Part shown: piece by piece, positions 37,974 to 48,538 of the stretch | Position numbering within the stretch: position 1 is the first letter of the stretch | Layout: each line of letters begins with the position of its first letter | Origin: Pseudomonas fluorescens | Lineage (GTDB): Bacteria; Pseudomonadota; Gammaproteobacteria; Pseudomonadales; Pseudomonadaceae | Reading direction: 5' to 3' | Assembly (NCBI RefSeq): GCF_902497995.1 | Contig: NZ_CABVII010000002.1 | Span: 348,144 to 412,143, forward strand | Length of the DNA: 64,000 nucleotides | Position numbers and translations under genes: made by a program | The notes under the pieces: generated by a model | Seen by the model: the letters and a program-made list of their open reading frames with translations, nothing else | Database searches by the model: none | Told to the model about the DNA's origin: nothing

Positions 37974-38225
37974 CGTCGAGCTCCTCGAAAGACTTTTTAG
38001 GAAATAGCAAACAAAATAGGCCGCGAATCATGCCGATGAGTTGATGTCTTGTCAAGGGCGGTTGAGACGTTCCGCTAAGTGGTAGGTATAAAGAGGCGGG
38101 ATATTTATTTCCGGCGCTTGACCTGTAAACTCGCGAGCTTTGGCTCTGTGCTGCTGCGGCGCGGAGTATCGCATAAGTGGGCGCTTTGTTCGCCTGCTGT
38201 TTATCGACAGGCACAAACTCTTTCA

Positions 38226-39764
38226 ATGAATCTGCTCAAATCGTTGGCCGCCGTCAGCTCTATCACGATGATTTCCCGGGTTCTGGGGTTCGTCAGGGAC
38301 ACTCTAATCGCGCGGGCATTTGGTGCGGGGATGGCGACCGACGCCTTCTTTATTGCCTTCAAATTGCCCAATCTGCTGCGCAGGATCTTCGCCGAGGGGG
38401 CGTTTTCCCAGGCTTTCGTGCCGATTCTGGCGGAATACAAAAGCCAGAAGGGCGAGGAGGCGACGCGAACCTTTATCGCCTATGTCTGCGGCCTGCTGAC
38501 GCTGGTGCTGGCGCTGGTCACCGCGCTGGGCATGATTGCTGCGCCGTGGGTCATCTGGGCGACTGCGCCGGGTTTCACCGATACCCCGGAAAAATTCGAG
38601 CTGACCGTGAGCCTGCTGCGGGTGACGTTCCCTTACATATTGCTGATCTCCCTGTCTTCATTGGCCGGTGCGATCCTCAATACGTATAACCGCTTCTCGG
38701 TGCCGGCCTTTGTGCCAACACTGCTCAACGTCAGCATGATTATCTTTGCGGTGTTCCTGACGCCGTACTTCGATCCGCCGGTCATGGCCCTGGGTTGGGC
38801 GGTACTGGTCGGTGGTCTGGCGCAATTGCTCTACCAGCTGCCGCACCTGAAAAAGATCGGCATGCTGGTACTCCCGCGCCTGAACCTGCGCGACAGCGGG
38901 GTCTGGCGGGTTTTGAAGCAGATGGCGCCGGCGATTCTCGGCGTTTCGGTGAGCCAGATTTCGCTGATCATCAACACCATCTTTGCCTCCTTTCTGGTCG
39001 CCGGCTCCGTGTCCTGGATGTATTACGCCGACCGCTTGATGGAATTGCCGTCCGGTGTGCTGGGCGTGGCATTGGGCACGATCTTGCTGCCGACCCTGGC
39101 CAAGTCCTACGCCAGCAAGGATCGCCACGAATATTCACGAATCCTCGATTGGGGTCTGCGCCTGTGCTTCATGCTGGTGTTACCGTGCTCGCTGGCGCTG
39201 GGGATTCTGGCTGAGCCGCTGACGGTTTCACTGTTCCAGTACGGACAGTTCAGTGCATTTGATGCTGCCATGACTCAGCGTGCACTGGTCGCCTATTCGG
39301 TCGGTCTGCTGGGGATTATCGTGATCAAAGTGTTGGCGCCGGGCTTTTATGCGCAACAAAACATCCGCACCCCGGTAAAAATCGCGATTTTTACTCTGGT
39401 ATGCACCCAATTGTTCAACCTGGTGCTGATCGGTCCGCTGGCCCACGCCGGCCTGGCCCTGGCCATCAGTGCCGGCGCCTGCCTCAACGCCGGCCTGTTG
39501 TTCTATCAACTTCGCAAGCAGCAGATGTACCAGCCGCAGCCTGGCTGGGCGAAATTCGGGGTTAAACTGGTGGTCGCGGTGCTGGTGATGTCCGCGGTCT
39601 TGCTGGGCGCGATGCATTTCATGCCGGCCTGGGACCAGGGGCACATGCTCGAACGATTCCTGCGTCTGGGCGCGCTGGTGGCGGCTGGCGTGGTAGCGTA
39701 TTTCGGTATGTTGCTGTTGATGGGCTTCCGTTTGCGCGACTTCAATCGCAAGGCGCTGAGCTGA
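38226..39764 (+). CDS. murJ: Lipid II flippase MurJ
   Basis: Inner-membrane MOP-family protein (MurJ/MviN) that moves lipid II to the periplasm for peptidoglycan assembly. The 512-residue protein has 14 hydrophobic helices and the family's conserved start ([46 protein letters not shown]) with Arg18 and Arg24 and the [16 protein letters not shown] motif. The ATG at 38226 is the family start; the frame is open upstream to 38079. The downstream gene ribF starts 129 bases after the stop. Confidence 0.96.
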   Translation: MNLLKSLAAVSSITMISRVLGFVRDTLIARAFGAGMATDAFFIAFKLPNLLRRIFAEGAFSQAFVPILAEYKSQKGEEATRTFIAYVCGLLTLVLALVTALGMIAAPWVIWATAPGFTDTPEKFELTVSLLRVTFPYILLISLSSLAGAILNTYNRFSVPAFVPTLLNVSMIIFAVFLTPYFDPPVMALGWAVLVGGLAQLLYQLPHLKKIGMLVLPRLNLRDSGVWRVLKQMAPAILGVSVSQISLIINTIFASFLVAGSVSWMYYADRLMELPSGVLGVALGTILLPTLAKSYASKDRHEYSRILDWGLRLCFMLVLPCSLALGILAEPLTVSLFQYGQFSAFDAAMTQRALVAYSVGLLGIIVIKVLAPGFYAQQNIRTPVKIAIFTLVCTQLFNLVLIGPLAHAGLALAISAGACLNAGLLFYQLRKQQMYQPQPGWAKFGVKLVVAVLVMSAVLLGAMHFMPAWDQGHMLERFLRLGALVAAGVVAYFGMLLLMGFRLRDFNRKALS

Positions 39765-39893
39765 GGTTTCGACCTCGATAAACACGGGCGAGCCGGCGGT
39801 TTTGTCGGTTCGATCACTTTGGGTTACGGTGTTGCCTGTCGTCGGCCGCCGTGTGTGGTTATAATCGACCACTTTATGAGCAAGAAGCGCGTT

Positions 39894-40844
39894 ATGCAGC
39901 TGGTTCGAGGCCTCCACAACCTGCGCCCCCAGCATCGGGGCTGTGTCGCCACTATTGGCAACTTTGACGGTGTTCACCGTGGTCACCAGGCAATCCTGGC
40001 GAGGCTGCGTGAGCGTGCGCTCGAGTTGGGCGTGCCCAGCTGCGTGGTGATTTTCGAGCCGCAGCCGCGAGAATTCTTCGCCCCGGACACGGCACCCGCC
40101 CGCCTGGCCCGCCTGCGAGACAAATTGCAGCTGCTGGCCCTGGAAGGTGTCGACCGGGTTTTATGCCTGGCGTTCAACCAGCGCCTGAGCAAGCTCAGCG
40201 CCAGCGAATTCGTCGATACCATCCTGGTGGACGGCCTTGGCGTCCAGCATCTGGAGGTCGGTGATGACTTCCGGTTCGGCTGTGACCGGGTAGGGGATTT
40301 CGTTTTCCTGCAGCAGGCCGGCGTCCTGCAAGGCTTTACCGTCGAAGCCGCGCAAACGGTCGAACTGGACGGCATTCGGGTCAGCAGCACCCAGGTCCGC
40401 AATGCCTTGGCCGCTGCCGATTTTGCCTTGGCCGAGCAACTGCTCGGTCGCCCGTTCCGGATTGCCGGACGGGTCTTGCACGGCCAGAAGCTGGCCCGCC
40501 AGTTGGGTACGCCCACGGCCAACATACAACTCAAGCGTCGTCGCGTGCCGTTGACCGGGGTTTACCTGGTCAACGTCGACATCGACGGCAAGACCTGGCC
40601 AGGCGTCGCCAATATCGGCGTGCGGCCCACGGTCCAGGGTGATGGCAAAGCCCACCTTGAAGTGCATCTTTTAGATTTTGCCGGCGATCTGTATGACCGG
40701 CGTTTGACGGTGGTTTTCCACCACAAGCTGCGTGAAGAGCAGCGTTTCGCCTCTCTGGAGGCGCTTAAGACGGCGATCAATGCGGATGTTGCCGCCGCCC
40801 GTGCCCTGTCGCACCTAGCGCCAATCGCTAATGAAGAGCCTTAA
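39894..40844 (+). CDS. ribF: Riboflavin kinase / FAD synthetase
   Basis: Bifunctional enzyme that makes FMN from riboflavin and then FAD. The N-terminal FMN adenylyltransferase part (about 1-180) has GNFDGVHRGHQAIL (nucleotidyltransferase GxxDGxHxGH motif), and the C-terminal riboflavin kinase part (about 185-310) has RVLHGQKLARQLGTPTANIQ, GVYLV and NIGVRPT. The 316-residue length is normal. I use the ATG at 39894 (MQLVRGLHNL); an ATG at 39876 lies upstream in frame. Its stop abuts the ileS start without a gap, so the two are co-translated. Confidence 0.95.
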   Translation: MQLVRGLHNLRPQHRGCVATIGNFDGVHRGHQAILARLRERALELGVPSCVVIFEPQPREFFAPDTAPARLARLRDKLQLLALEGVDRVLCLAFNQRLSKLSASEFVDTILVDGLGVQHLEVGDDFRFGCDRVGDFVFLQQAGVLQGFTVEAAQTVELDGIRVSSTQVRNALAAADFALAEQLLGRPFRIAGRVLHGQKLARQLGTPTANIQLKRRRVPLTGVYLVNVDIDGKTWPGVANIGVRPTVQGDGKAHLEVHLLDFAGDLYDRRLTVVFHHKLREEQRFASLEALKTAINADVAAARALSHLAPIANEEP

Positions 40845-43676
40845 ATGACCGACTATAAAGCCACGCTAAACCTTCCGGACACCGCCTTCCCGATGAAGGC
40901 CGGCCTGCCTCAGCGCGAACCGCAGATTCTGCAGCGCTGGGACAGCATTGGCCTGTACGGTAAGTTGCGCGAGATTGGCAAGGATCGTCCGAAGTTCGTC
41001 CTGCACGACGGTCCTCCGTACGCCAACGGCACGATCCACATCGGTCATGCACTGAACAAGATTCTCAAGGACATGATCATCCGCTCGAAAACCCTGTCGG
41101 GTTTCGACGCGCCGTATGTTCCGGGCTGGGACTGCCACGGTCTGCCGATCGAGCACAAAGTCGAAGTGACCCACGGCAAGAACCTGGGCGCGGACAAGAC
41201 CCGCGAGCTATGCCGTGCCTATGCCACCGAGCAGATCGAAGGCCAGAAGTCCGAATTCATCCGTCTGGGCGTGTTGGGCGACTTTGCCAACCCGTACAAG
41301 ACCATGGACTTCAAGAACGAGGCCGGTGAAATCCGTGCCCTGGCGGAAATTGTCAAGGGTGGCTTCGTGTTCAAGGGCCTCAAGCCTGTGAACTGGTGCT
41401 TTGACTGCGGTTCGGCCCTGGCTGAAGCGGAAGTCGAGTACGAGAACAAAAAATCCGCGACCATCGACGTGGCCTTCCCGATCGCTGACGAAGCCAAACT
41501 GGCTGCCGCGTTCGGTCTGCCATCGCTGGGCAAACCGGCCTCGATCGTGATCTGGACCACCACCCCGTGGACCATCCCGGCCAACCAGGCGTTGAACGTT
41601 CACCCGGAATTCAACTACGCACTGGTCGACGTCGGCGACAAACTGCTGGTGCTGGCTGAAGAGCTGGTCGAGTCGTGCCTTGCCCGCTACAGCCTGGAAG
41701 GCTCGGTCATTGCGACCACCACCGGTAAAGAACTGGAACTGATCGATTTCCGTCACCCGTTCTACGATCGACTGTCGCCGGTTTACCTGGCTGAATACGT
41801 CGAACTGGGCGCGGGCACCGGCGTGGTTCACTCCTCGCCAGCCTACGGCGTAGACGACTTCGTGACCTGCAAAGCCTATGGCATGGTCAACGACGACATC
41901 CTCAATCCGGTGCAAAGCAATGGCGTGTACGCGACATCGCTGGAGTTCTTCGGTGGCCAGTTCATCTGGAAGGCCAACCCGGCTATCGTCGACAAGCTGA
42001 CCGAAGTCGGTGCGCTGCTGCACACCACCACCATCGAACACAGCTACATGCACTGCTGGCGTCACAAGACTCCGCTGATCTACCGCGCCACCGCGCAGTG
42101 GTTCATCGGCATGGACAAAGAGCCTGCGACCGGCGAAACCCTGCGCAAGCGGGCGATCAAAGCCATCGAAGAGACCAAGTTCGTTCCGGCCTGGGGCCAG
42201 GCGCGTCTGCACTCGATGATCGCCAACCGTCCTGATTGGTGCATCTCCCGTCAGCGCAACTGGGGCGTGCCGATCCCGTTTTTCCTGAACAAGGAAAGTG
42301 GCGAACTGCACCCACGCACCGTCGAACTGATGGAAATCGTCGCCCAGCGCGTCGAAGTCGAAGGCATCGAAGCCTGGTTCAAGATGGACGCCGCCGAGTT
42401 GCTCGGTGACGAAGCACCGCAATACGACAAGATCAGCGACACCCTCGACGTCTGGTTCGACTCGGGCACCACGCACTGGCACGTCCTGCGCGGTTCGCAC
42501 TCGATGGGCCACGAGACCGGTCCACGCGCCGACCTGTACCTGGAAGGTTCGGACCAGCACCGTGGCTGGTTCCACTCGTCGTTGCTGACCGGTTGCGCCA
42601 TCGACAACCACGCGCCATATCGCGAACTGCTGACTCACGGCTTCACCGTCGATGAGTCCGGCCGCAAGATGTCCAAATCCCTGGGCAACGTGATCGCGCC
42701 GCAAAAGGTCAATGACACCCTGGGCGCCGACATCATGCGTCTGTGGGTGGCTTCTACCGATTACTCGGGCGAAATTGCGGTTTCCGAGCAGATTCTGCAA
42801 CGCAGTGCGGACGCCTACCGGCGTATCCGTAACACCGCGCGCTTCCTGCTTTCGAACCTGACCGGTTTCAACCCGGCCACCGACATCCTGCCGGCCGAAG
42901 AAATGCTGGCGCTGGACCGTTGGGCCGTGGACCGCACCCTGCTGCTGCAACGCGAGTTGCAAGAGCACTACGGTGAATACCGCTTCTGGAACGTCTACTC
43001 CAAGATCCACAATTTCTGCGTGCAGGAGCTGGGCGGTTTCTACCTCGACATCATCAAGGACCGCCAGTACACCACTGGCGCCAACAGCAAAGCCCGCCGT
43101 TCGGCGCAAACCGCGCTGTATCACATCTCCGAGGCGCTGGTGCGCTGGATCGCGCCGATCCTCGCGTTCACCGCCGACGAGCTGTGGCAGTACCTGCCGG
43201 GCGAGCGCAACGAGTCTGTGATGCTCAACACCTGGTACGAAGGCCTGAGCGAGCTGCCGGAAGGCGTCGAGCTGGACCGTGCCTACTGGGAGCGGATCAT
43301 GGCGGTGAAGGTCGCGGTCAACAAGGAAATGGAAATCCAGCGCGCGGCCAAGGCCGTCGGTGGCAACCTGCAAGCCGAAGTGACGCTATTCGCTGAAGAC
43401 GCGCTGAGCGCCGACCTGGCCAAGCTGAGCAACGAATTGCGCTTCGTGCTGATCACCTCGACTGCGACAGTTGCACCGTTCGTGCAGGCGCCAGCCGATG
43501 CCGTGGTCACCGAAGTCAGCGGTTTGAAGCTGCAGGTGGTCAAGTCGAGCCACGCCAAGTGCGCCCGTTGCTGGCACTGCCGTGAAGACGTCGGCGTGAA
43601 CCCGGAGCATCCGCAAATCTGCGGTCGTTGCGTCGACAACATCAGCGGCGCTGGCGAGGTTCGTCACTATGCCTAA
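40845..43676 (+). CDS. ileS: Isoleucyl-tRNA synthetase
   Basis: Class I synthetase that charges tRNA-Ile, with an editing domain. The 943-residue protein has the HIGH motif in [17 protein letters not shown] (residues about 57-73), the CP1 editing domain ([12 protein letters not shown]), KMSKS in [10 protein letters not shown] at about 605-614, and a C-terminal zinc site ([12 protein letters not shown] and CGRC). This is the bacterial mupirocin-sensitive IleS1 type by length and motif set. It starts directly at the ribF stop and overlaps lspA by 8 bases. Confidence 0.98.
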   Translation: MTDYKATLNLPDTAFPMKAGLPQREPQILQRWDSIGLYGKLREIGKDRPKFVLHDGPPYANGTIHIGHALNKILKDMIIRSKTLSGFDAPYVPGWDCHGLPIEHKVEVTHGKNLGADKTRELCRAYATEQIEGQKSEFIRLGVLGDFANPYKTMDFKNEAGEIRALAEIVKGGFVFKGLKPVNWCFDCGSALAEAEVEYENKKSATIDVAFPIADEAKLAAAFGLPSLGKPASIVIWTTTPWTIPANQALNVHPEFNYALVDVGDKLLVLAEELVESCLARYSLEGSVIATTTGKELELIDFRHPFYDRLSPVYLAEYVELGAGTGVVHSSPAYGVDDFVTCKAYGMVNDDILNPVQSNGVYATSLEFFGGQFIWKANPAIVDKLTEVGALLHTTTIEHSYMHCWRHKTPLIYRATAQWFIGMDKEPATGETLRKRAIKAIEETKFVPAWGQARLHSMIANRPDWCISRQRNWGVPIPFFLNKESGELHPRTVELMEIVAQRVEVEGIEAWFKMDAAELLGDEAPQYDKISDTLDVWFDSGTTHWHVLRGSHSMGHETGPRADLYLEGSDQHRGWFHSSLLTGCAIDNHAPYRELLTHGFTVDESGRKMSKSLGNVIAPQKVNDTLGADIMRLWVASTDYSGEIAVSEQILQRSADAYRRIRNTARFLLSNLTGFNPATDILPAEEMLALDRWAVDRTLLLQRELQEHYGEYRFWNVYSKIHNFCVQELGGFYLDIIKDRQYTTGANSKARRSAQTALYHISEALVRWIAPILAFTADELWQYLPGERNESVMLNTWYEGLSELPEGVELDRAYWERIMAVKVAVNKEMEIQRAAKAVGGNLQAEVTLFAEDALSADLAKLSNELRFVLITSTATVAPFVQAPADAVVTEVSGLKLQVVKSSHAKCARCWHCREDVGVNPEHPQICGRCVDNISGAGEVRHYA

Positions 43677-44181
43677 TGCGGCTGGCCGTTTCGGACGGCT
43701 GAGCTGGCTCTGGTTGAGTTTGCTGGTCCTGGTCATCGACCAGGCCAGCAAGTTCTACTTCGAAGGCAAGCTCGAAATGTTCCAGCAGATCGTGGTGATC
43801 CCCGATCTGTTCAGTTGGACCCTGGCCTACAACACGGGCGCGGCGTTCAGTTTCCTGGCCGACAGTTCCGGCTGGCAGCGCTGGCTGTTCGCATTGATCG
43901 CGATTGTGGTCAGTGCGGTGCTGGTGGTCTGGCTCAAACGCCTTGGCCGCAACGAAACCTGGCTGGCCATTGCGTTGGCGCTGGTGCTGGGTGGCGCGTT
44001 GGGCAACCTGTATGACCGTATTGCTTATGGCCATGTGATCGATTTCATCCTGGTCCATTGGCAGAACCAGTGGCACTTCCCGGCGTTCAACTTCGCCGAC
44101 AGTGCGATTACTGTAGGTGCTGTCATGCTGGCCCTGGATATGTTCAAAACCAAGAAAACCGGAGAAACCGTTCATGACTGA
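43669..44181 (+). CDS. lspA: Lipoprotein signal peptidase (SPase II)
   Basis: Inner-membrane aspartic protease that cleaves prolipoproteins at the lipobox Cys. The 170-residue protein has four membrane helices and the family motifs: [10 protein letters not shown] near the start, [12 protein letters not shown], and the two catalytic aspartates in [16 protein letters not shown] and FNFADSAI. It overlaps ileS by 8 bases and is overlapped in turn by fkpB (8 bases), giving a coupled ileS-lspA-fkpB run. Confidence 0.97.
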   Translation: MPNAAGRFGRLSWLWLSLLVLVIDQASKFYFEGKLEMFQQIVVIPDLFSWTLAYNTGAAFSFLADSSGWQRWLFALIAIVVSAVLVVWLKRLGRNETWLAIALALVLGGALGNLYDRIAYGHVIDFILVHWQNQWHFPAFNFADSAITVGAVMLALDMFKTKKTGETVHD

Positions 44182-44626
44182 ACAGGTATTGGCTGAGCAA
44201 CGCATCCGCCAGAACACGGAAGTCACCTTGCACTTTGCACTGCGCCTGGAGAACGGCGACACCGTCGACAGCACCTTCGACAAAGCCCCGGCGACCTTCA
44301 AGGTCGGCGACGGTAATCTGTTGCCAGGTTTCGAAGCGGCGCTGTTCGGCTTCAAGGCCGGCGACAAGCGTACGCTGACGATTGCGCCGGAAAACGCTTT
44401 TGGCCAGCCCAACCCGCAAAACGTACAGATCATCCCGCGCTCGCAGTTCAAGGACATGGAACTGTCACCGGGTTTGCTGGTGATCTTCAACGATGCGGCC
44501 AATACTGAGCTGCCGGGTGTGGTAAAGGAATTCGATGACGAGCAAGTGACCATCGACTTCAACCATCCGCTGGCTGGCAAGGCATTGACCTTTGACGTCG
44601 AGATCATCAGCGTCACATCGCTGTAA
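44174..44626 (+). CDS. fkpB: FKBP-type peptidyl-prolyl isomerase, SlpA/FkpB type
   Basis: A 150-residue cytosolic FKBP of the SlpA/FkpB group, with an inserted flap: VTLHFALRLENGDTVDST, FKVGDGNLLPGFEAALFGFKAGD, then the IF insert (LTIAPENAFGQPNPQNVQII) and EFDDEQVTIDFNHPLAGKAL at the end. It lies between lspA and ispH as in many gammaproteobacteria. The ATG at 44174 overlaps the lspA stop by 8 bases. A REPIN separates it from ispH. Confidence 0.94.
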   Translation: MTEQVLAEQRIRQNTEVTLHFALRLENGDTVDSTFDKAPATFKVGDGNLLPGFEAALFGFKAGDKRTLTIAPENAFGQPNPQNVQIIPRSQFKDMELSPGLLVIFNDAANTELPGVVKEFDDEQVTIDFNHPLAGKALTFDVEIISVTSL

Positions 44627-44644
44627 GCAACTACGCAGATCCAA

Positions 44645-44734
44645 TGTGGGAGCGGGCTTGCTCGCGAATGCTGACTGACATTCACTATTGATGTCATCTG
44701 ATACACCGCTTTCGCGAGCAAGCCCGCTCCCACA
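44645..44734. repeat. REPIN between fkpB and ispH
   Basis: Main-group arms TGTGGGAGCGGGCTTGCTCG(CGAA) and reverse complement; the inner part is less symmetric (GCTGACTGACATTC against CATCTGATACACCGC). Confidence 0.9.
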
Positions 44735-44817
44735 TTAAATCCTCGCTGTTTTTGAGCCTTGTGTATGGCCGACAGCAGGGCATTTCTATTTCTTGCGCGC
44801 AAGACACGAGGCACAGC

Positions 44818-45765
44818 ATGCAAATCAAACTCGCCAACCCCCGTGGCTTCTGCGCCGGCGTGGACCGGGCGATCGAAATCGTCAACCGCGCCCTGGAAGT
44901 CTTCGGGCCGCCGATCTATGTGCGTCACGAAGTGGTCCACAACAAATTCGTCGTCGAAGACCTGCGTGCTCGCGGCGCGATCTTCGTTGAAGAACTGGAT
45001 CAGGTGCCGGACGACGTCATCGTGATCTTCAGTGCCCACGGTGTTTCCCAGGCTGTGCGTACCGAAGCTGCCGGCCGTGGCCTGAAGGTATTCGACGCCA
45101 CTTGCCCGCTGGTGACCAAGGTGCACATCGAGGTCGCGCGCTACAGCCGCGACGGCCGTGAATGCATCCTCATCGGCCACGCCGGTCACCCGGAAGTCGA
45201 AGGCACCATGGGCCAGTACGATGGTAGCAATGGTGGCGCGATCTACCTGGTCGAAGACGAAAAAGACGTCGCTGCGTTGCAAGTGAACAATCCCGAAAAA
45301 CTGGCGTTCGTGACCCAGACCACACTGTCCATGGATGACACCAGTCGCGTCATCGACGCCCTGCGCGCGCGCTTCCCGGCGATCGGCGGTCCGCGCAAGG
45401 ACGACATCTGCTACGCCACGCAAAACCGTCAGGACGCGGTCAAGCAACTGGCCGACGAGTGCGATGTGGTATTGGTGGTCGGCAGCCCGAACAGCTCCAA
45501 CTCCAATCGCCTGCGTGAGCTTGCCGAACGCATGGCGACTCCGGCTTACCTGATCGACGGCGCCGAAGACTTGCAAAAGAGCTGGTTCGACGGAGTCGAG
45601 CGCATCGGCATCACCGCTGGCGCCTCCGCACCGGAAGTCCTGGTGCGTGGCGTGATCCAGCAGTTGCAGGCCTGGGGCGCTACCGGGGCCGATGAACTGG
45701 CGGGTCGCGAGGAGAACATCACGTTCTCCATGCCCAAGGAATTACGCGTCCGCTCCTTGCTCTGA
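44818..45765 (+). CDS. ispH: 4-hydroxy-3-methylbut-2-enyl diphosphate reductase
   Basis: Last enzyme of the MEP isoprenoid pathway (LytB): an iron-sulphur enzyme that makes IPP and DMAPP from HMBPP. The 315-residue protein has the three cluster cysteines: Cys12 ([12 protein letters not shown]), Cys96 ([10 protein letters not shown]) and the one in [11 protein letters not shown] near 200, plus HEVVHNKFV and SAHGVS. I chose the ATG at 44818. The 3' end overlaps the convergent fimT-like gene by 24 bases. Confidence 0.97.
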   Translation: MQIKLANPRGFCAGVDRAIEIVNRALEVFGPPIYVRHEVVHNKFVVEDLRARGAIFVEELDQVPDDVIVIFSAHGVSQAVRTEAAGRGLKVFDATCPLVTKVHIEVARYSRDGRECILIGHAGHPEVEGTMGQYDGSNGGAIYLVEDEKDVAALQVNNPEKLAFVTQTTLSMDDTSRVIDALRARFPAIGGPRKDDICYATQNRQDAVKQLADECDVVLVVGSPNSSNSNRLRELAERMATPAYLIDGAEDLQKSWFDGVERIGITAGASAPEVLVRGVIQQLQAWGATGADELAGREENITFSMPKELRVRSLL

Positions 45766-46284
45766 GTCTTCTTCTCCCGCGCACAATGCCTGTTCAGTTT
45801 TTGTACTGCGCAGGCTGACGCGACCGTTCGAGGCCAGCACCACCTGGTGGTGGCTTACCGGTTCGCGGGCCGCGCAAACATGCAATGTTCCCGCTTGAAA
45901 GCCACCGTGCAGCGGTTCGCCCAGATTGCTGAAACGTATGGAAGTCCTGACATATCGATTGCCGATAATCGGCACTCGAGTGCCACTATGGCGCTCGACC
46001 AGCAATGGATTGCTGCTGTCCTCGTACCCTTTGCCGTTCACATCCACGATAATCCGCCAGCCTTGGCTCCAGTCGCCGTTGATGGCGTGGATCATGACGG
46101 TCTGGCTACGCGTGATCGCTTCGCTTCTGGCGCTGCGCAGGCCGGCGACCAGCGAATTCGCCGCCTCTTCGCGATGGTTCGCCTCGGTGAGTGCCGCTAA
46201 CGCCGGACTGACCAATGACAGAACAATCCCCGTAATCGTCAGTCCCATAAGCAGTTCGATCAGGCTGAAACCGAGCTGACGCAT
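45742..46284 (-). CDS. FimT-like type IV pseudopilin (GspH/FimT domain)
   Basis: A 180-residue class II pseudopilin. It begins [20 protein letters not shown]: prepilin peptidase (PilD) site at Gly-Phe after residue 5, Glu at mature position 5 and a hydrophobic assembly helix. The C-terminal part fits the GspH/FimT domain. GGGAGGGAG precedes the ATG at 46284. It is divergent from the fimU operon, unlike PAO1, where I recall fimT and fimU facing the same way. It overlaps ispH by 24 bases tail to tail. FimT proteins of some naturally competent species bind DNA. Confidence 0.88.
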   Translation of the reverse strand: MRQLGFSLIELLMGLTITGIVLSLVSPALAALTEANHREEAANSLVAGLRSARSEAITRSQTVMIHAINGDWSQGWRIIVDVNGKGYEDSSNPLLVERHSGTRVPIIGNRYVRTSIRFSNLGEPLHGGFQAGTLHVCAAREPVSHHQVVLASNGRVSLRSTKTEQALCAGEEDSEQGADA

Positions 46285-46388
46285 GACAACTCCCTCCCTG
46301 GAGTGGAACTTCGCGCGATCCTTGCGCGAGTAATGGCAAATCAACCGGTACATCTGCCGGTCGAATGTTCTGGCGTGTAGAAGCAGGT

Positions 46389-46403
46389 ATAGCCGACGGC
46401 TAT
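46389..46403 (+). other. Palindrome next to the fimU ribosome binding site
   Basis: ATAGCC-GAC-GGCTAT, a 6-bp stem with a 3-base loop, ends one base before the GGAGAGC ribosome binding site of fimU. It could be an operator or a leader hairpin that affects translation. Confidence 0.35.
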
Positions 46404-46414
46404 GGAGAGCAACG

Positions 46415-46888
46415 ATGGATCATCGTACAAAAGGTTTCACGCTGATCGAGTTGCTGGTCGCGCTCGCGGTTTTTCTGATCCTGATCACGTTGGCTGTCCC
46501 GGCATTTACCCGTTCGGTGCAAAGTACCAAGGCCGACACCGAAATGGGTGATCTGCGGCGCGCTCTGAATTTCGCCAGACTGGAAGCCATGGACCGGGGC
46601 ATTACCACCCGGCTTCGTCCGACCGCAAGCGGCAGCGTCTGGACCGGGGATTTGGCTGTTTACGACGCTACTGTCAATCCGCCCATTGTATTGCGGGTTG
46701 TTCCGGCAATGAGCAGCGGCGCGACTCTGACGCTAACCTCAGGCGTGACAGCCATCGATTTCAACAACCTTGGGGGGTTGTCGGGATCCTCCACGGCGGT
46801 AGTGATCGGTTACGTGCTGGGGGCGCAAAGCAGGACGCTGAATGTGTGTTTGAATGGACGAATTCTATTGGGTGGAAGTTGCGGATGA
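46415..46888 (+). CDS. fimU: Minor type IV pilin FimU-like
   Basis: Minor pilin of the pilus tip complex. The 157-residue protein starts MDHRTKGFTLIELLVALAVF: a 7-residue leader cut after Gly by PilD, then the N-methylated helix. The globular part is beta-rich (VLRVVPAMSSGATLTLTSG) and ends with CLNGRILLGGSCG, a terminal disulphide typical of FimU. It heads the operon fimU-pilV-pilW-pilX-pilY1-pilE. Its stop overlaps the pilV ATG (ATGA). Confidence 0.9.
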   Translation: MDHRTKGFTLIELLVALAVFLILITLAVPAFTRSVQSTKADTEMGDLRRALNFARLEAMDRGITTRLRPTASGSVWTGDLAVYDATVNPPIVLRVVPAMSSGATLTLTSGVTAIDFNNLGGLSGSSTAVVIGYVLGAQSRTLNVCLNGRILLGGSCG

Positions 46889-47334
46889 GGGGATGGAGCA
46901 GGCGTGCACAGGAGGGCATGACGCTGATCGAGGTCTTGGTGGCGTTGCTGGTTTTGAGCGTCGGTCTGTTGGGGGCGGCGGCGATTCAGCTCAATGCGCT
47001 GAAATACACGGACAGCTCGCGGATGACCAGCCAGGCCAGTTTTATCGCCTATGACCTGATGGACCGCATCCGCGCCAACTCCGCTGCCGATTACACCGTC
47101 ACGCCACCGACCTCGGGCAACCTGAGCGTCGCCCGGGATCAGGATCTCTACGACTTCACCTCCAACATTGTCAGCGCCCTTGGCGCCACCGCGACAGGCA
47201 GCGTCACGCTCAATCAGCGGGTGTACACCCTCACCATCACTTGGGACGACTCACGTGCGGCCAATACCGCCAATTCGCGGCGCAGCTATGTGCTGACCAG
47301 TCGCGCCACCGTCGACCCGGTGTCGACGCCATGA
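46885..47334 (+). CDS. pilV: Minor type IV pilin PilV
   Basis: Minor pilin of 149 residues: MRGWSRRAQEGMTLIEVLVA gives the PilD site (Gly-Met) and the assembly helix, followed by VGLLGAAAIQLNALKYTDSS and a PilV-type globular domain. PilV, PilW and PilX form the priming complex with FimU and PilE that starts pilus assembly and presents PilY1. I chose the ATG at 46885, which overlaps the fimU stop; the next gene pilW starts inside the stop codon of pilV. Confidence 0.9.
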   Translation: MRGWSRRAQEGMTLIEVLVALLVLSVGLLGAAAIQLNALKYTDSSRMTSQASFIAYDLMDRIRANSAADYTVTPPTSGNLSVARDQDLYDFTSNIVSALGATATGSVTLNQRVYTLTITWDDSRAANTANSRRSYVLTSRATVDPVSTP

Positions 47335-48044
47335 ATAAAGCCAGCAGAGGTTTCGGCCTGATCGAATTGCTGATCGCCCTGGTGTTGAGTCTGGTGGTGG
47401 TGCTGGGCGTGGCGCAGGTTTTTATCGCCGCCAAGAACACCTACGTCAGCCAGAACGCCTCGGCCAATATGCAGGAAGACGCACGATTCGTGCTGAGCAA
47501 GATGATTCAGGAAATTCGCATGGTGGGGATGTTCGGTTGCCTGGGGACGATCACCGACGCCAGTTCGGCCGGCGACTTCAATGCCAGCCAGGCAACACCG
47601 ATCAGTTGGGACAATGCCAACCTCAAACTGACCCTGGTGACTGCCGATGTGGGCGGCAGTGGCGGGACGCCCGTGTGGACGGTGGTTTCGGACTGTAGAA
47701 ACACGGCGACGGCTTATGCCGGCGCACGATCGCCGGCATCGGGACAGCTGGCGTTTCCGATCCGGCGGCTGATCTACAGCCTTAAAAACAACCAATTGAC
47801 GTTGGGTGTCGGCCCCGGTACGCCAACTCAGGCGGTGCTGGTCGACAACGTCAGTGCCTTCAATGTGAGCTTCGGCCTCGCCAGTTCGGCCACTGACGTG
47901 GCCGCTTCCAGCTACAGCAGCAACCCGTCGGACCCCGCGCGAATCCGCAGCGTCCGCTTGACGTTGACCCTTAGAGACCCGGACGCTCGGGTGCGCGATC
48001 AAACCTTCAACGTAGTTGCCGCTTTGCGCAACCGATTGCAATGA
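47331..48044 (+). CDS. pilW: Minor type IV pilin PilW
   Basis: A 237-residue minor pilin: MNKASRGFGLIELLIALVLS gives the PilD site (Gly-Phe) and the helix, then VLGVAQVFIAAKNTYVSQNA and a larger beta-rich domain, as in PilW. Its ATG overlaps the pilV stop (ATGA). A pair of cysteines near residues 60 and 120 may form a disulphide. The C-terminus (SVRLTLTLRDPDARVRDQTF) matches the PilW family. Confidence 0.9.
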   Translation: MNKASRGFGLIELLIALVLSLVVVLGVAQVFIAAKNTYVSQNASANMQEDARFVLSKMIQEIRMVGMFGCLGTITDASSAGDFNASQATPISWDNANLKLTLVTADVGGSGGTPVWTVVSDCRNTATAYAGARSPASGQLAFPIRRLIYSLKNNQLTLGVGPGTPTQAVLVDNVSAFNVSFGLASSATDVAASSYSSNPSDPARIRSVRLTLTLRDPDARVRDQTFNVVAALRNRLQ

Positions 48045-48055
48045 GAGGAGGACCG

Positions 48056-48538
48056 ATGAGTTTTTATCCCGATACCTCTCACTCTCAGCGCGGTATGGCA
48101 CTGTTGGTCAGTTTGGTGTTTCTCCTGTTGCTGACGCTGATTGGCATTTCATCGATGCAGAACGCCACCCTGCAGGAAAAAATGGCCGGCAGCGTAACCT
48201 TGCGCAATCAATCGTTCCAGACCGCCGAAGCCGCACTGCGTATCGGCGAAAGTGCCGTGCAGTTGGACACCTATTCGTTGCCGGTCTGCAGCGGAACCAG
48301 CCAATGCGCACCACCGGGCGAATCGTCGACAATCACCGGCGCCGGATTCAATTCCACCTCGGGGGTGACCTGGATCGCCGCTGGCGGTGGTTTCTACGGG
48401 GTGCAAAACATCGGCACCACGTTGAACGCCGTGAATATACCCAGCAACACCTCGACAACGCTGTACCGGGTGACCGCCGTGGCCATCGCAGGCAACAACG
48501 TTCGTACCGTGGTGGAGAGTATTTATGCGAAGTACTGA
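48056..48538 (+). CDS. pilX: Minor type IV pilin PilX
   Basis: A 160-residue minor pilin: SQRGMALLVSLVFLLLLTLI (PilD site Gly-Met) then GISSMQNATLQEKMAGSVTL, the PilX N-terminal pattern. Two in-frame starts exist. The ATG at 48041 overlaps the pilW stop; the ATG at 48056 has GAGGAGG at the right distance, so I use it. The mature helix lacks Glu5 (Ala-Leu-Leu-Val-Ser), as in other PilX and GspK-type pilins. It overlaps pilY1 by 14 bases. Confidence 0.9.
   Translation: MSFYPDTSHSQRGMALLVSLVFLLLLTLIGISSMQNATLQEKMAGSVTLRNQSFQTAEAALRIGESAVQLDTYSLPVCSGTSQCAPPGESSTITGAGFNSTSGVTWIAAGGGFYGVQNIGTTLNAVNIPSNTSTTLYRVTAVAIAGNNVRTVVESIYAKY

Noticed and set aside
41208..43373. 721-residue open frame antisense to ileS
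   Set aside because: Same shadow effect; composition rich in His, Gln, Asp and Arg as expected from the reverse of GC-rich codons.
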